Counted from the first letter of the stretch, positions 16,333 through 25,907 are shown. The stretch: DNA of 64,000 nucleotides from an uncultured Mailhella sp. (GCA_910578585.1 CAJTRG010000005.1:1-64000), one strand, 5' to 3'. Made by a program: numbers and translations. Notes: generated by a model not told the origin, from the sequence alone.

Positions 16333-17187
16333 ATGAAACGCCGTTTATACGATTATACTTTATGGAACTTATTTCTGCTGACGATTGGAGCCGGCTTTGT
16401 GACCTTTGCCGTACAAAACGTTGCTGCACCCCACGGCTTTCTGACCGGCGGCGTTATGGGGGTCAGCCTTTTATGTACGTATATTTTCGGTAATTTTATC
16501 ACTGCCACCACTTGGAACCTGCTTTTCAATATACCGCTCATGCTCTTTAGCTGGTTCAATATCAGCCGCGCTTTTGTTATTTACACCACCTACGGCACCT
16601 TTGCCATGTCTGCCTGGGGCATTGTTTTGGAAGGAATAACAGTTCCTATTCAAGATCCCCTCTATGCCTGCATTTTATCCGGCGTGCTGTATGGCGTTGG
16701 CTGCGGTGTTATGCTCAAAACCAAGGGCTCAAGCGGCGGTCTGGACTTTATTGCCGCCTACCTCAACCAAAAATGGGGCGTGCAGTTCGGCAGTTTCTCC
16801 TTTGTGTTCAACTGTGTTATCTTTATGGCGTCAGCCTTCAGCATTACCCCGGATTTAATTATTATTTCCTTTATTCAAATTTTCATTGTCGGCCAAGTAA
16901 CCAACTATGTTGTTGCTATGTTCAATCAGCGCAAAATGGTTGTTATTATTACCAATAAAGGACAAGAACTTTGTCAGGAAATCACCAAGACAGGCGGACG
17001 CACAACGCTGCTTCCTGCCTATGGCGGTTATACCCACGAAGCAAAGGAAATTGTTATTACCATTACCACAAAGACTGCAATCAAGTCTCTTGAAGAACTT
17101 GTTTTCAGGCACGACCCCCACGCCATGTTTACGGTGGAAGACACGTTTTACGCTGTGGGCGGTCAATACCGTCGTATATCCAAATAA
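16333..17187 (+). CDS. YitT family (DUF161/DUF2179) membrane protein
   Basis: 284 residues. Five or six membrane segments occupy about 10-195, with PHGFLTGGVMGVSLL and TKGSSGGLDFIAAYL matching the two glycine-rich repeats of the family. The last 80 residues form the soluble DUF2179 domain (VVIITNKGQELCQEITKTGGRTTLLPAYGGYT). Members are called YitT or YqfU and have no firm function; transport or sensing is suspected. I use the ATG at 16333; a TTG at 16306 overlapping the pcm stop is possible. It is 24 bp before glnN and probably co-transcribed. Confidence 0.85.
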   Translation: MKRRLYDYTLWNLFLLTIGAGFVTFAVQNVAAPHGFLTGGVMGVSLLCTYIFGNFITATTWNLLFNIPLMLFSWFNISRAFVIYTTYGTFAMSAWGIVLEGITVPIQDPLYACILSGVLYGVGCGVMLKTKGSSGGLDFIAAYLNQKWGVQFGSFSFVFNCVIFMASAFSITPDLIIISFIQIFIVGQVTNYVVAMFNQRKMVVIITNKGQELCQEITKTGGRTTLLPAYGGYTHEAKEIVITITTKTAIKSLEELVFRHDPHAMFTVEDTFYAVGGQYRRISK

Positions 17188-17211
17188 CCCAAAATATAAA
17201 AAGGAGCTATC

Positions 17212-19383
17212 ATGTCCTGTCACACCTGTGAAAAGAAAGCACTCCCCATTGAATATTATGGAGAAAATGTTTTTAATGATAAGGCAATGCGTCAGCACCT
17301 GCCCAAGAATGTGTATAAATCCTTGAAGCAAACTATTGAAAAAGGTGAACAGCTTGACCCTGCCATTGCAGATGTTGTTGCTTCTGCCATCAAGGACTGG
17401 GCAGTCAGCAAAGGAGCAACCCACTATACCCACGTTTTCTATCCTCTGACTGACAACAGTGCAGAAAAACACGATAGCTTCCTCACCCCTGACGGCAACG
17501 GCGGCGCTATTGCAGAATTCAGCGGCAGCAACCTTGTTCAGGGTGAAGCGGACGGCTCCAGCCTCCCTTCCGGCGGACTTCGTTCCACCTTTGAAGCCCG
17601 CGGCTACACTGCCTGGGATATCACCAGCCCAGCCTATGTGATTGAAAATGCAGGGGGCATGGTTCTTTGTATTCCTACGCTCTTCCTCTCCTGGACGGGC
17701 TTAGCTCTTGACAAGAAAACCCCTCTTCTGCGTTCCAATCAGGCAGTCAGCAAACAGGCAAAACGCGTACTCAAACTCTTTGGCGTGGAAACCAATTTGC
17801 CTATCGCTGCCAACGGCGGTCTGGAACAGGAATATTTCCTTGTTGACCGTGACTATGTAATGAAACGCCCTGACCTGCTCATTGCCGGACGTACCCTCTT
17901 TGGCGCAAAACCACCAAAAGGTCAGGAATTTGAAGACCAATATTTCGGCGTTATTCCTGAACGTGTTTTTGCTTTCATGATTGAAGTGGAAGAAGAGCTC
18001 TATAAACTCGGCATTCCGGTCAAAACCCGTCACAATGAAGTTGCGCCCAGCCAATACGAAATTGCGCCAATTTACGAAGACGCAAACCTTGCCACTGACC
18101 ACAACCAGCTGATTATGACTGTTCTTCGCCGCGTGGCAAGAAAACATAATCTTGTCTGCATTCTCCATGAAAAACCTTTCCAGGGCGTCAACGGCTCCGG
18201 TAAGCACGTCAACTACTCCATTGGCAACAAAGAAGTGGGCAACCTCTTTGACCCCGGTGAAACTCCCCACGAAAACGCGCAATTCCTAGTTTTTCTTTGC
18301 TCTGTGATTCGTGCTATGCATAAATACGGCGCATTCCTGCGTGCAACTGTTGCCTCCGCTTCCAACGACTTCCGTCTGGGCGCCCATGAAGCTCCGCCGG
18401 CTATTATGTCTCTTTTCCTTGGCGACCAACTTCAGGAAGTGCTCGACCAGTTCAGAATCGGCAAAGTCAAGGGCAGCCGCAAAAAACGCATGATGAATAT
18501 CGGTATTGATATTCTTCCTCCCATTCCGGCAGATCCCGGCGACAGAAACCGGACAAGTCCTTTTGCCTTTGTAGGAAACCGCTTTGAGTTCCGTGCTGTA
18601 GGCTCATCCCAAAACCCGGCGGGATCCATTGTTGCCCTCAACACCATGGTGGCAGAAAGTCTTGATTTTTCTGCAACATTCCTTGAACGTGAATTGCAGA
18701 AAAACAACAATTTGGGTGCAGCTGTACAAAAACTCGTTGCCTATATTGTGGAAGAACACAGTGCTGTTCTCTTCAATGGTGACGGCTATTCTGAAGTATG
18801 GCACAAGGAAGCAGAACGCCGCAAACTGCCTATCCACCCCTATACTCCGGATGCCCTTCCTGCCTTTACCTATCCGGAAGTTATTGACCTTTGCACCCGC
18901 TACAATGTGCTTTGCCGTGAAGAACTTCGCTCCCGTCAGGAAGTGTATTTTGAGCAATATATCAAAACCACCCACACAGAAGCAAAGCTGGCGATTAGAA
19001 TGGCTCGCACCAATATTTACCCTGCTGTGCTCCGCTATCAAACTGAACTTGCCAAAAACTTCAAGGTTCTTGAAAGCCTTGGCGTGGAAAATTCCAACAA
19101 ATTGCTGAAAGAAGTCAGCGAACTGATTATCAAACTGGATAACGCAATTCGTGAACTGCAAACACAAGTAAGCATTGACCCGGTTGACGAAAAAGACCAT
19201 GCCAATGCTGCGAAAAATCCGGGACTTGCTTCCAATATCCAAATCACAGAAGCTGAACACTGCCTGCACAAAATCGTGCCTGCAATCGAAGCACTGCGCA
19301 ATATTGTGGATACTCTGGAAGTTATGGTTGCCGAAGACTTGTGGCCATTCCCAAGCTATCAGCATATGCTTTTTGTAAAATAA
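17212..19383 (+). CDS. glnN: Type III glutamine synthetase
   Basis: 723 residues, the length of GSIII (GlnN), much larger than GlnA. It makes glutamine from glutamate, ammonium and ATP as a cytoplasmic dodecamer. GSIII hallmarks are present: [19 protein letters not shown] early on, [14 protein letters not shown] with metal-binding glutamates, [34 protein letters not shown] and [20 protein letters not shown]. It starts MSCHTCEKK, with an unusual CxxC. AAGGAG precedes the ATG. It is the last gene of the pcm-yitT-glnN run. No adenylylation loop of the GlnA type is visible, as expected. Confidence 0.95.
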   Translation: MSCHTCEKKALPIEYYGENVFNDKAMRQHLPKNVYKSLKQTIEKGEQLDPAIADVVASAIKDWAVSKGATHYTHVFYPLTDNSAEKHDSFLTPDGNGGAIAEFSGSNLVQGEADGSSLPSGGLRSTFEARGYTAWDITSPAYVIENAGGMVLCIPTLFLSWTGLALDKKTPLLRSNQAVSKQAKRVLKLFGVETNLPIAANGGLEQEYFLVDRDYVMKRPDLLIAGRTLFGAKPPKGQEFEDQYFGVIPERVFAFMIEVEEELYKLGIPVKTRHNEVAPSQYEIAPIYEDANLATDHNQLIMTVLRRVARKHNLVCILHEKPFQGVNGSGKHVNYSIGNKEVGNLFDPGETPHENAQFLVFLCSVIRAMHKYGAFLRATVASASNDFRLGAHEAPPAIMSLFLGDQLQEVLDQFRIGKVKGSRKKRMMNIGIDILPPIPADPGDRNRTSPFAFVGNRFEFRAVGSSQNPAGSIVALNTMVAESLDFSATFLERELQKNNNLGAAVQKLVAYIVEEHSAVLFNGDGYSEVWHKEAERRKLPIHPYTPDALPAFTYPEVIDLCTRYNVLCREELRSRQEVYFEQYIKTTHTEAKLAIRMARTNIYPAVLRYQTELAKNFKVLESLGVENSNKLLKEVSELIIKLDNAIRELQTQVSIDPVDEKDHANAAKNPGLASNIQITEAEHCLHKIVPAIEALRNIVDTLEVMVAEDLWPFPSYQHMLFVK

Positions 19384-19407
19384 TAAGGATAAAATCCTTC
19401 TATAACG

Positions 19408-19452
19408 AAAGGGTGTGCAAGGGTATAAAATAAAAGCTCTTGCGCACCCTTT
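19408..19452 (+). terminator. Hairpin after glnN
   Basis: AAAGGGTGTGCAAG (19408-19421) pairs with CTTGCGCACCCTTT (19439-19452), 14 bp with one G-U, over a 17-base loop. There is no long T run, so it may be a weak terminator or an mRNA 3-prime stabiliser. Confidence 0.55.
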
Positions 19453-19478
19453 GCTATAATGAAATTAAATATCAAAAT

Positions 19479-19869
19479 ATGGAAAATGATTTTCTCAAAC
19501 TTTTTGACACAGTAAAATGGGGCGGCACACTCAACAATACTGACTCCTCAAAAGTATACCAAACACTTGCGGATTGATATGCTTAGTACTTCTATACAAT
19601 GTTTAGGGCAGTGTGCATATAAAAATAATTCTGTAAAGTTAACTTGTCTCTATGATAATTTCTGCAAAATTTCAGCAGTGCCGCGCAAAGAAAATGAATT
19701 GTATAGTATTCTTGAAACTTATATGGCGCCTTACAATATGCCATATGGGGAGATAATTTCACAGTAAAAGAACGTTACCAATGCGCCTGCCAGAATCTGT
19801 GTAGCAGCCAAACAACTGCCTCTGCCTGATTTACTTTGCGAAATTGAAGCAATTGTTTATCTGAAATAA
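19479..19869 (+). pseudogene. Decayed RidA/YjgF-family gene
   Basis: The frame from 19567 reads, around a single in-frame TAA (19765-19767), a RidA-like C-terminal half. NNSVKLTCLYDNF is followed by a helix, KENELYSILETYMAP. After the stop comes NAPARICVAAKQLP, then LLCEIEAIVYLK and the final stop at 19867-19869. The PAR-x-x-V and EIEAI blocks are the family signature; the Arg is the substrate carboxylate ligand in active RidA. The N-terminal half is missing. A 32-codon stretch at 19479-19577, in another frame and with no RidA similarity that I can see, may be unrelated or frameshifted debris. The product cannot be functional as read. Confidence 0.6.
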
Positions 19870-19900
19870 ATACTTTTACCTTATAAAAAGCCATTGCCAC

Positions 19901-19935
19901 AAAAAAAACGTCAATCATTTCAGTGATTGACGTTT
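19901..19935 (-). terminator. Terminator of the flgFGAH operon
   Basis: 12-bp stem AAACGTCAATCA / TGATTGACGTTT with a 6-base loop. Read on the minus strand it is followed by eight T residues. Confidence 0.8.
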
Positions 19936-19962
19936 AAAATATTAAAAAGTTTTGAAAGAGAT

Positions 19963-19996
19963 CAAGGAGAAAACTTTTAGAAAAGTTTTCTCCTTG
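19963..19996. repeat. Perfect 16-bp-arm palindrome downstream of flgH
   Basis: CAAGGAGAAAACTTTT (19963-19978), two bases, then its exact complement (19981-19996). It shares the core AGGAGAAAACTTT with two other long hairpins in the window (23638-23745 and 29087-29136). It lies 20 bases from the flgH stop and may add to termination. Confidence 0.75.
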
Positions 19997-20015
19997 AAAA
20001 TAAAAGTTGGCAAAA

Positions 20016-20702
20016 CTAGAATGGTGAAATCATTTCAAGGAAACGGGTCAGCCAGCCGGGCTTATTCTTTTGACTCAAGACGCCTTGGCCATAGTATTCG
20101 ATTTTAGCATTGGCGATTTGTGTTGAAGCAATGGTATTATTGGCAGAAATATCGCGGGCGCGGATAATACCGGTTACCACCATGTACTGTGTTTCATTAT
20201 TGAGGGTGACTTCGCGCACTGCTTCGATCTGCATGTTTCCATCAGGAAGAACATTGATTACCCGTGCCGCAAGGGTTGCCGTAATGGAGTTATTTCTTGT
20301 GGTTTCAGCATCGCCCTGAAAATCACTGTCGCTTTCTCCGCTAAAGAGCGGCATTTGCGCACCAATAGGAATACCAAAAAGGCTTGAACGTTTTCCCAAG
20401 GCATTAAAGGTTGCTGAGGTTCTGTTGGTTCTGGTGGCGTCGGTCGTGACTTCCTGTGTACCAGCCTGTCTTTCCACAACATTGATGGTCACGATATCGC
20501 CTACACGTCTTGCTCTTCCGTCCTCATAAATGGAACGGTATTGATTAGGATTATAGAGACTTCCCGGATTATACGTCTGCACAGGCTCTTGATAGTTTGA
20601 AGGCTGATAAACGGGCTCGGTAATTCTGGGAGCCTCTTTTGAAGCTGTACAACCTGTTATACATGCTATGCCAAGCACTGCCACAAAAATATATTTTTTC
20701 AT
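20016..20702 (-). CDS. flgH: Flagellar L-ring lipoprotein FlgH
   Basis: 228 residues. FlgH forms the outer-membrane ring through which the flagellar rod passes. A lipoprotein signal ends ITGC with the lipidated Cys at 18. The mature part has the family blocks: DGRARRVGDIVTINVVE, a Thr/Asn-rich stretch, NSITATLAARVINVLPDGNMQIEAVREVTLNNE and GIIRARDISANNTIAS. It follows flgA by 6 bp at the end of flgF-flgG-flgA-flgH. The P-ring gene flgI, usually next, is not here, because the region downstream holds only hairpins and a pseudogene. Confidence 0.95.
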   Translation of the reverse strand: MKKYIFVAVLGIACITGCTASKEAPRITEPVYQPSNYQEPVQTYNPGSLYNPNQYRSIYEDGRARRVGDIVTINVVERQAGTQEVTTDATRTNRTSATFNALGKRSSLFGIPIGAQMPLFSGESDSDFQGDAETTRNNSITATLAARVINVLPDGNMQIEAVREVTLNNETQYMVVTGIIRARDISANNTIASTQIANAKIEYYGQGVLSQKNKPGWLTRFLEMISPF

Positions 20703-20708
20703 ACTATC

Positions 20709-21782
20709 CTACTTTGCAAGAAGTGTATTTTGATCTTGCACTTTTCCATAAATTTGTTTTTTTGAATCAAGATTGCGCACTAGAATGGTATCGCCAAGGG
20801 CACCGTCTTCCATGGCTTCCACGAGCACAGAAAGATGTATGCCGCTTTTCTTATACACGAGAGTCACTTTATCGCCTTTTTTGATTGCAGATAAAGGCTT
20901 TAAATCCGTTGTGCTGATAGGTTCGCCGGCACCCATTGGACGTATCACCTGCCAGGGGCCGCCTTTGCCGTCCCACAGATCTGCCCGTTCATAGGCTAAA
21001 TTCACGCTTTTATAGGCAATATCCTGCTGATAAAGAGTATCACCCTTTGCCAGCGGTTTTGCTGTTACAGGCGTATCCGCCCAAACATTTAAAAATGCCG
21101 TGCCTGTAAAGCGCTGCAGCACTTTGCCGTCTATTTCCTGAATGGCAAAGCGAAGCGCTATGCGTCCGGGTTCAACCACAGTTTTTTCAAGAACAAGTTC
21201 TTGTGAACGGCTGCTGACAAAAATATAAGGAGGCAGGCGAAAATCCGTAAGCTCACTTCTGCCGGCAAGCTTATTCATTTGCGGCGTCAAATATTGAACT
21301 GCCATTTGACGCAGTTTATCTTCGCGCACAATTTCCCCGCCCTTTTGCAAAACAAGGGAATTAGGCAGCAAGCAGGAATCTGCATACATGCCAAGGGCAG
21401 ACTGCAGCGCGTTTTTCAAATTTGCTTTACTGATTTTATAGGCTTTGCCAAGAACAGGCGGACTGTCCCACAATTCCTTTTTCGCAAGCTCATGCCATTT
21501 TTCCGGGCTGATCGCGCCAAGAGGTTCAGCAATTTCACCGAGCAAAACTTTATCACCGCGCACAATAGCGGCTTCATAAATTTTCAATCGCCAAACATCC
21601 TTGCCTAAAGACTCTTTCTGGCGTTGTGTCTGCACGCTTTGAACAGAACTGTAAGCTTGCACCGCATAGGAAGGACTTGCCAAACACAAAGCAAATAAGG
21701 AGAAAATCAGCCAGAAAAAGCATATGTCAATTTTGTGACTGTATGATTTTTCACGACTTTGCAGCCCAATTCCGCTTAGCAT
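20709..21782 (-). CDS. flgA: Flagellar P-ring assembly chaperone FlgA
   Basis: 357 residues, longer than the roughly 220 of enteric FlgA because of an extended N-terminal half. A membrane/signal segment (about 21-40, SYA cleavage) exports it. The C-terminal 130 residues carry the SAF domain seen in the family: VTAKPLAKGDTLYQQDIAY, VIRPMGAGEPISTTDLKP, KKGDKVTLVYKKSGIHLSV and GALGDTILVRNLDSKKQIYGKV. It guides FlgI assembly in the periplasm. It sits between flgG and flgH. Confidence 0.92.
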   Translation of the reverse strand: MLSGIGLQSREKSYSHKIDICFFWLIFSLFALCLASPSYAVQAYSSVQSVQTQRQKESLGKDVWRLKIYEAAIVRGDKVLLGEIAEPLGAISPEKWHELAKKELWDSPPVLGKAYKISKANLKNALQSALGMYADSCLLPNSLVLQKGGEIVREDKLRQMAVQYLTPQMNKLAGRSELTDFRLPPYIFVSSRSQELVLEKTVVEPGRIALRFAIQEIDGKVLQRFTGTAFLNVWADTPVTAKPLAKGDTLYQQDIAYKSVNLAYERADLWDGKGGPWQVIRPMGAGEPISTTDLKPLSAIKKGDKVTLVYKKSGIHLSVLVEAMEDGALGDTILVRNLDSKKQIYGKVQDQNTLLAK

Positions 21783-21813
21783 GATTTTCCCCTTATTATT
21801 TTATATTATGCTC

Positions 21814-22599
21814 TTATTGACGCTTTACGTTAATTGCTGTCTGGAGCATGGAGTCAGAGGTTTGAATTGCTTTTGAGTTCATTTCATAGGCACGCTGTCC
21901 AACAATCATATTAACCATTTCTTCAACAACTTCAACGTTGGACATTTCAAGAAAGCCCTGAGCAATGGTACCCACATTATCTTCCCCCGGCACGCCTTGA
22001 ATAGGATCACCGGAAGCTTCTGTCGGCATATAAAGGTTTCTGCCGCGTGCATCCAAACCTGCATTGTTCACAAAGGTATAGAGAGGAATATCGCCGCTGG
22101 CAATAATATTGGACTGACCGTCAAGACAAACAATTTCACCGTCTTCAGAAACCGCAATGGAGCGAGTGTCAGAAGGAACAGTAAATTCCGGCTGCAAAAC
22201 ATAGCCGTTTGCCGTTACAATAACACCATCAGAATTGAGTTTGAAAGCCCCTGCGCGGGTATACATCAATTCATCTCCCACTTGAACCTGGAAAAATCCA
22301 TCACCTTCAATGGCGAGGTCAAGGGAGTTATCTGTATTTTGCAAGTTGCCTTCTGTGAAGAATTTATGCACAGAAACAGTACGCACGCCCAAGCCAACTT
22401 GAATGCCTACAGGCACTTGCTGATCATTGGGGCCGCGAGAACCTGCAATACGCATGGTTTGATACATCAAATCTTCAAATTCTGCTCTGCTCTTTTTGAA
22501 ACCGGCTGTGTTTACGTTAGCCAGGTTGTTTGAAATAACATCAATATTTGTTTGCTGTGCATGCATACCGGATGCAGCTGACCATAATGAACGCATCAT
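21814..22599 (-). CDS. flgG: Flagellar distal rod protein FlgG
   Basis: 261 residues, normal length. It begins with the rod-protein motif (LWSAASGMHAQQTNIDVISNNLANVNTAGFKKSRAEFEDLMYQ region, residues 5-47), has the FlgG-specific GVRTVSVHKFFTEGNL turn and the central SLDLAIEGDGFFQV fold, and ends with the D0 coiled-coil helix NVEVVEEMVNMIVGQRAYEMNSKAIQT. It is exported by the flagellar type III system, so no Sec signal is expected. Second gene of the operon, 22 bp after flgF. Confidence 0.96.
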   Translation of the reverse strand: MMRSLWSAASGMHAQQTNIDVISNNLANVNTAGFKKSRAEFEDLMYQTMRIAGSRGPNDQQVPVGIQVGLGVRTVSVHKFFTEGNLQNTDNSLDLAIEGDGFFQVQVGDELMYTRAGAFKLNSDGVIVTANGYVLQPEFTVPSDTRSIAVSEDGEIVCLDGQSNIIASGDIPLYTFVNNAGLDARGRNLYMPTEASGDPIQGVPGEDNVGTIAQGFLEMSNVEVVEEMVNMIVGQRAYEMNSKAIQTSDSMLQTAINVKRQ

Positions 22600-22621
22600 A
22601 TCGCTATCCTCACTTTATCTC

Positions 22622-23410
22622 TTACCGAGGCTTACCAACTGTTGTAATTACTTGTTTGTCCACATCATTAGCTGTGGTCATTACTTTTTGTTGAGCTTCA
22701 AACATTCTTTGTACTTCAATCATATTAACCATTTCGGTTACCACATTGACATTGGCGGCTTCCGTGTAGCCCTGGCTGACCATGGTCTGCCCCGCAAGAG
22801 CATTGCCAATCTCAAGATCAAGATCTTCGGGCACGTGATACAGGTTGTTTCCCACTTTGCGAAGCAGCTGCGGTTCATCCACACTTACCACTGCCAGCTG
22901 GCCAATTTGGTTGCCGTCCGCGTACACAGCACCGTCAGGAGAAACATGCACATTACGTGTATTGGGCGGAATAACAATATTTCCGCCTGTGCCCTGCACA
23001 GGATAGCCCTGTTTGGTCATAATTGTGCCGTCAGGCCCTTTTGTGAACGCGCTGGAACGTGTCAAATATTCTCCATTGGGAGTTTGCACACGGTAAAAAC
23101 CATCACCCACTATGGCAATATCCAGCTGATTGCCTGTAAACTGCATACTGCCTTGTGAAAAATCTGTTTGCTTAGTGGCAATACGAGTTCTTGCTCTCAG
23201 GCACTGTTCTGGAAATAATGGCTCAGAACGTAAATTTTCCAGAGGTTCACGAATAAAATCATGAGCCCAATGTATCATTGTATCCTTGAACGCCAATGCG
23301 TCGGCTTTGTACCCAGCAGTGTTTACGTTGGCTATATTGTTACTGATCATAGCCATTCTATGTTCTGTTGTCAGTGACGCAAATAATCCAGTATAAAGTG
23401 AATTTTGCAT
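22622..23410 (-). CDS. flgF: Flagellar proximal rod protein FlgF
   Basis: 262 residues. It has the same rod architecture as FlgG: SLTTEHRMAMISNNIANVNTAGYKADALAF at the N terminus, QLDIAIVGDGFYRVQTPNGEYLTR in the middle, and NVNVVTEMVNMIEVQRMFEAQQKVM at the C terminus. It is distinguished from FlgG by the start (MQNSLYTGLFASL). It heads the flgF-flgG-flgA-flgH operon, with a sigma-54-type promoter 80 to 95 bases upstream. Confidence 0.95.
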   Translation of the reverse strand: MQNSLYTGLFASLTTEHRMAMISNNIANVNTAGYKADALAFKDTMIHWAHDFIREPLENLRSEPLFPEQCLRARTRIATKQTDFSQGSMQFTGNQLDIAIVGDGFYRVQTPNGEYLTRSSAFTKGPDGTIMTKQGYPVQGTGGNIVIPPNTRNVHVSPDGAVYADGNQIGQLAVVSVDEPQLLRKVGNNLYHVPEDLDLEIGNALAGQTMVSQGYTEAANVNVVTEMVNMIEVQRMFEAQQKVMTTANDVDKQVITTVGKPR

Positions 23411-23487
23411 ACAAACTCCTTGCCGTTAAAAACATCTGTCATAAATCTGACAAAAAACTTAAGAATTTTATTTCTTACACACTATTA

Positions 23488-23504
23488 AGCAAAGAACGTG
23501 CCAA
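23488..23504 (-). promoter_or_regulatory. Sigma-54 (RpoN) promoter of the flgF operon
   Basis: On the minus strand TTGGCACG-TTC-TTTGCT, with the invariant GG and GC ten bases apart. The predicted start at about 23477 gives a leader of about 67 bases. RpoN control of rod and ring genes is common in bacteria with polar flagella. Confidence 0.75.
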
Positions 23505-23637
23505 AACAAAAATCACTGTTGTTCCTTGTCTTTGAACACTTTTCCAATACCGGGCAAGGATTATTTCAACGTGTCCCCATCCTAACACAAAATAAAAATA
23601 AAAAAAAGAGAGCAACTATGCCCTCTTTCAGATTTTT

Positions 23638-23745
23638 TGCAGGGGAAAAACTTTATCTCTGCTGTCCATTTGCGTAATTGCTCATTCTTCGCAAACGCAA
23701 ACGACTTCGTCGCCTTCGGTGGCTGTAAAAGTTTCTTCCCCTGCA
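23638..23745. repeat. Long interrupted inverted repeat between htpG and flgF
   Basis: TGCAGGGGAAAAACTTT (23638-23654) pairs with the complement at 23728-23745, which has one extra base. The 73-base interior contains further small hairpins (TTTGCG/CGCAAA and GACTTCGTC). The arm core resembles the palindromes at 19963 and 29087. Confidence 0.6.
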
Positions 23746-23814
23746 CCCCTTTACAAAACTTTTTATGTTAATTTTCTCATTTTTTTTTAACTACTTAAAA
23801 AATTTATCCCTAAA

Positions 23815-23887
23815 CAAAACCGTTATAGACAACGTCTATAACGGTTTTGCGAACAGGGGGATTGGGGGAAATGATTTCCCCCAAAGA
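23815..23887 (-). repeat. 73-bp two-hairpin intergenic repeat, copy 1
   Basis: In minus-strand order: TCTTTGGGGG hairpin with C-run partner, a second short C run, then a 16-bp-arm hairpin (CAAAACCGTTATAGAC, 3-base loop, exact complement). It begins 5 bases after the htpG stop. A second copy of identical length is at 36205-36277. It probably acts as the htpG terminator. Confidence 0.8.
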
Positions 23888-23892
23888 AAAAT

Positions 23893-25866
23893 TTATTTTG
23901 AACGCAGATCCATATACCATTGTCCGGCTTTTTCCATAAGCTTGAGGCTTCTTTGAGCCATGAGGAACGGATCGTTCATATAACCGTCCAGCAAAATGGT
24001 ATTATCAAAAATGCCCCAGACCATTTCTTCAAAAAGTTTTGAGCGACTGTCGTCCTTATAAATAGCCAGCAAGGAACGGATAAGCGCATGATCAGGATTG
24101 ATTTCCAGTACTTTTTGCGGAATGCTGTCGTCCTTTTGGAAAGAGCGCATTAGTTTTTCCATGGTGGAGCTGACGCCGTCCTGAGAAGCCATACAGGCCG
24201 GACTGCCGGACAATCTGTCTGTGCTTTTGACATCCTTGACTTTATCGCCAAGCACTTCTTTCATGCGTTCCAGCATTTGCTCAAATTCTGTCTTTTCCAG
24301 TTCAGAAAGCTTTGGCAGTTCTTCTTCCGTTTTTTCCACATCAGCAAAAGAATCAAGCGCATGAGCATCTGCTGCTTCAATATTTTTAAAGGCAAAATCA
24401 TTGAATTTTTGCAGGCTTTCAAGGGCAATTTCTTCAACAGGTTCAAGCAGATATAAAACTTCCAGCCCTTTGCGGGTAAAGCGTTCCAAATGAGGATTAA
24501 GCTTTGCGGCTTCCTTGGAAGAAGCACTGACATACCAAATTTCCTTTTGTCCGGCTTTTGCTCGGCTGATATATTCTTCAAGGCTGAGCAGATCATCAGA
24601 TTGAGAAGAAACAAAACGCATGAGCTTTGCAACACGATCGCGGTAGACAAAATCATTGAAAGCAAATTTGAAATATTTTCCATGATTTTTCCAGAAAGTA
24701 TTATATTTTTCTTTGTCCCCTGCTGCCATTTTTTCAAAATGGTTCATCAGCTGACGCACAATGGTTTGACTGATCTTTTTCAACACAATATTTTCCTGCA
24801 AAGTTTCACGGGAAATATTGAGCGGCAAATCTTCTGTATCTACAACGCCTTTGACAAAGGCAAAATAGTTAGGCAAAAGTTCCTGTCTGTTTTTCTCAAT
24901 GAGCACGCGGCGAACATATAAATCCAGTCCCCATTGATCTTTTTGGTCCAGAAAATAGTCTTCGCTCTTTTCAGGAATGAAGAGCAAAGCATTGAACTGT
25001 ACCGGCGCATCCACAGACAAATGGATAACATCAAAAGGATTTGCCGTATCATAGGTGAGGAATTTATAAAATTCATCGTATTGCTCTTTCTTAATGCTGA
25101 ATTTTGGCTCACGCCAGAGAGCGGAAATCGTGTTAATCACCTTATCATTCAATAAAATTGGGAAGGGCAGGAAATTGGAATGGCGGCGGATAATATTTTC
25201 AAGACGATATTCTTCAACAAATTCCTTTGCATCTTCTTTCAAATAAATTTTGATCATGGTGCCGCGGGAAAGACCTGCAACTTCTTCAAGAGGGCTAATA
25301 GTAAAGCTGTCTGAACCTGTGGAAGTCCAAACATGAGCTTTTGCGCCGTCTTCATTCTTTTCGCTTTCAAGAGCAGGAACAGAATAGACTTCCACTTTAT
25401 CAGCAACCATGAATACTGAATAAAAACCAATCCCAAAACGACCGATAATTTGAGAAGCGTCAGTGTTTGCACCGTCTTTCTCTACAATTTCTTCTTCAGC
25501 ATAGGGATCAATTTTCACCTTGCTGCTGTCACAGGACGTATCACCTATATCTTTCAAGAACTTTTCAGAACCGGATTTAGCGATAATCCCCAGATTATCC
25601 TGCATTTCCTGCTTGGTCATGCCGATACCGCTGTCCTGAACAGTCAAAATATGTCCGTCTTTATCTGTAGAGATCTTAATTTCTAAAGGAAGTTCAGGCG
25701 CAATAACACTTTCCCCTTTATTTTGCTTGAAACGAAGCTTATCAAGAGCATCAGAAGCATTGGAAAGCAATTCGCGTAAAAAAATCTCACGGTTGGTGTA
25801 CAGTGAGTGGGTCAAAATATTTAAAACCTTGTGGGTTTCAGCTTTAAATTTATAGGTTGAAGACAT
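23893..25866 (-). CDS. htpG: Molecular chaperone HtpG (Hsp90)
   Basis: 657 residues, normal length. The N-terminal GHKL ATPase domain shows REIFLRELLSNASDALDKLRF, DSGIGM and GRFGIGFYSVFMVADKV. The middle domain carries the conserved NISRETLQ catalytic-loop region, and the C-terminal domain mediates dimerisation. It refolds client proteins in the cytosol in an ATP-dependent cycle. The ribosome binding site AAGGAG is seven bases before the ATG and lies inside a 14-bp hairpin (25874-25907), and a heat-shock-like promoter overlaps it, so temperature control is likely. A two-hairpin repeat follows the stop. Confidence 0.97.
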   Translation of the reverse strand: MSSTYKFKAETHKVLNILTHSLYTNREIFLRELLSNASDALDKLRFKQNKGESVIAPELPLEIKISTDKDGHILTVQDSGIGMTKQEMQDNLGIIAKSGSEKFLKDIGDTSCDSSKVKIDPYAEEEIVEKDGANTDASQIIGRFGIGFYSVFMVADKVEVYSVPALESEKNEDGAKAHVWTSTGSDSFTISPLEEVAGLSRGTMIKIYLKEDAKEFVEEYRLENIIRRHSNFLPFPILLNDKVINTISALWREPKFSIKKEQYDEFYKFLTYDTANPFDVIHLSVDAPVQFNALLFIPEKSEDYFLDQKDQWGLDLYVRRVLIEKNRQELLPNYFAFVKGVVDTEDLPLNISRETLQENIVLKKISQTIVRQLMNHFEKMAAGDKEKYNTFWKNHGKYFKFAFNDFVYRDRVAKLMRFVSSQSDDLLSLEEYISRAKAGQKEIWYVSASSKEAAKLNPHLERFTRKGLEVLYLLEPVEEIALESLQKFNDFAFKNIEAADAHALDSFADVEKTEEELPKLSELEKTEFEQMLERMKEVLGDKVKDVKSTDRLSGSPACMASQDGVSSTMEKLMRSFQKDDSIPQKVLEINPDHALIRSLLAIYKDDSRSKLFEEMVWGIFDNTILLDGYMNDPFLMAQRSLKLMEKAGQWYMDLRSK

Positions 25867-25873
25867 AAAAAAA

Positions 25874-25907
25874 CTCCTTATCTATTATTCACATAATAAA
25901 TAAGGAG
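25874..25907 (-). promoter_or_regulatory. Hairpin covering the htpG ribosome binding site
   Basis: In the htpG sense, CTCCTTATTTATTA pairs with TAATAGATAAGGAG over the loop TGTGAA: 14 pairs, one G-U, mostly A-U. The 3-prime arm contains the Shine-Dalgarno sequence and is followed by seven T and the ATG. It could be an RNA thermometer or an attenuator, provided transcription starts upstream of 25907. Confidence 0.55.

Noticed and set aside
18604..19365. 253-codon minus-strand frame opposite glnN
   Set aside because: Shadow of a confidently identified gene; no domain or ribosome site.
25874..25907. Plain intrinsic terminator of the WcbI-like gene
   Set aside because: Not fully excluded, but the stem is A-U-rich, covers the htpG ribosome site, and the T run leads directly into the htpG ATG, so a regulatory reading is preferred.
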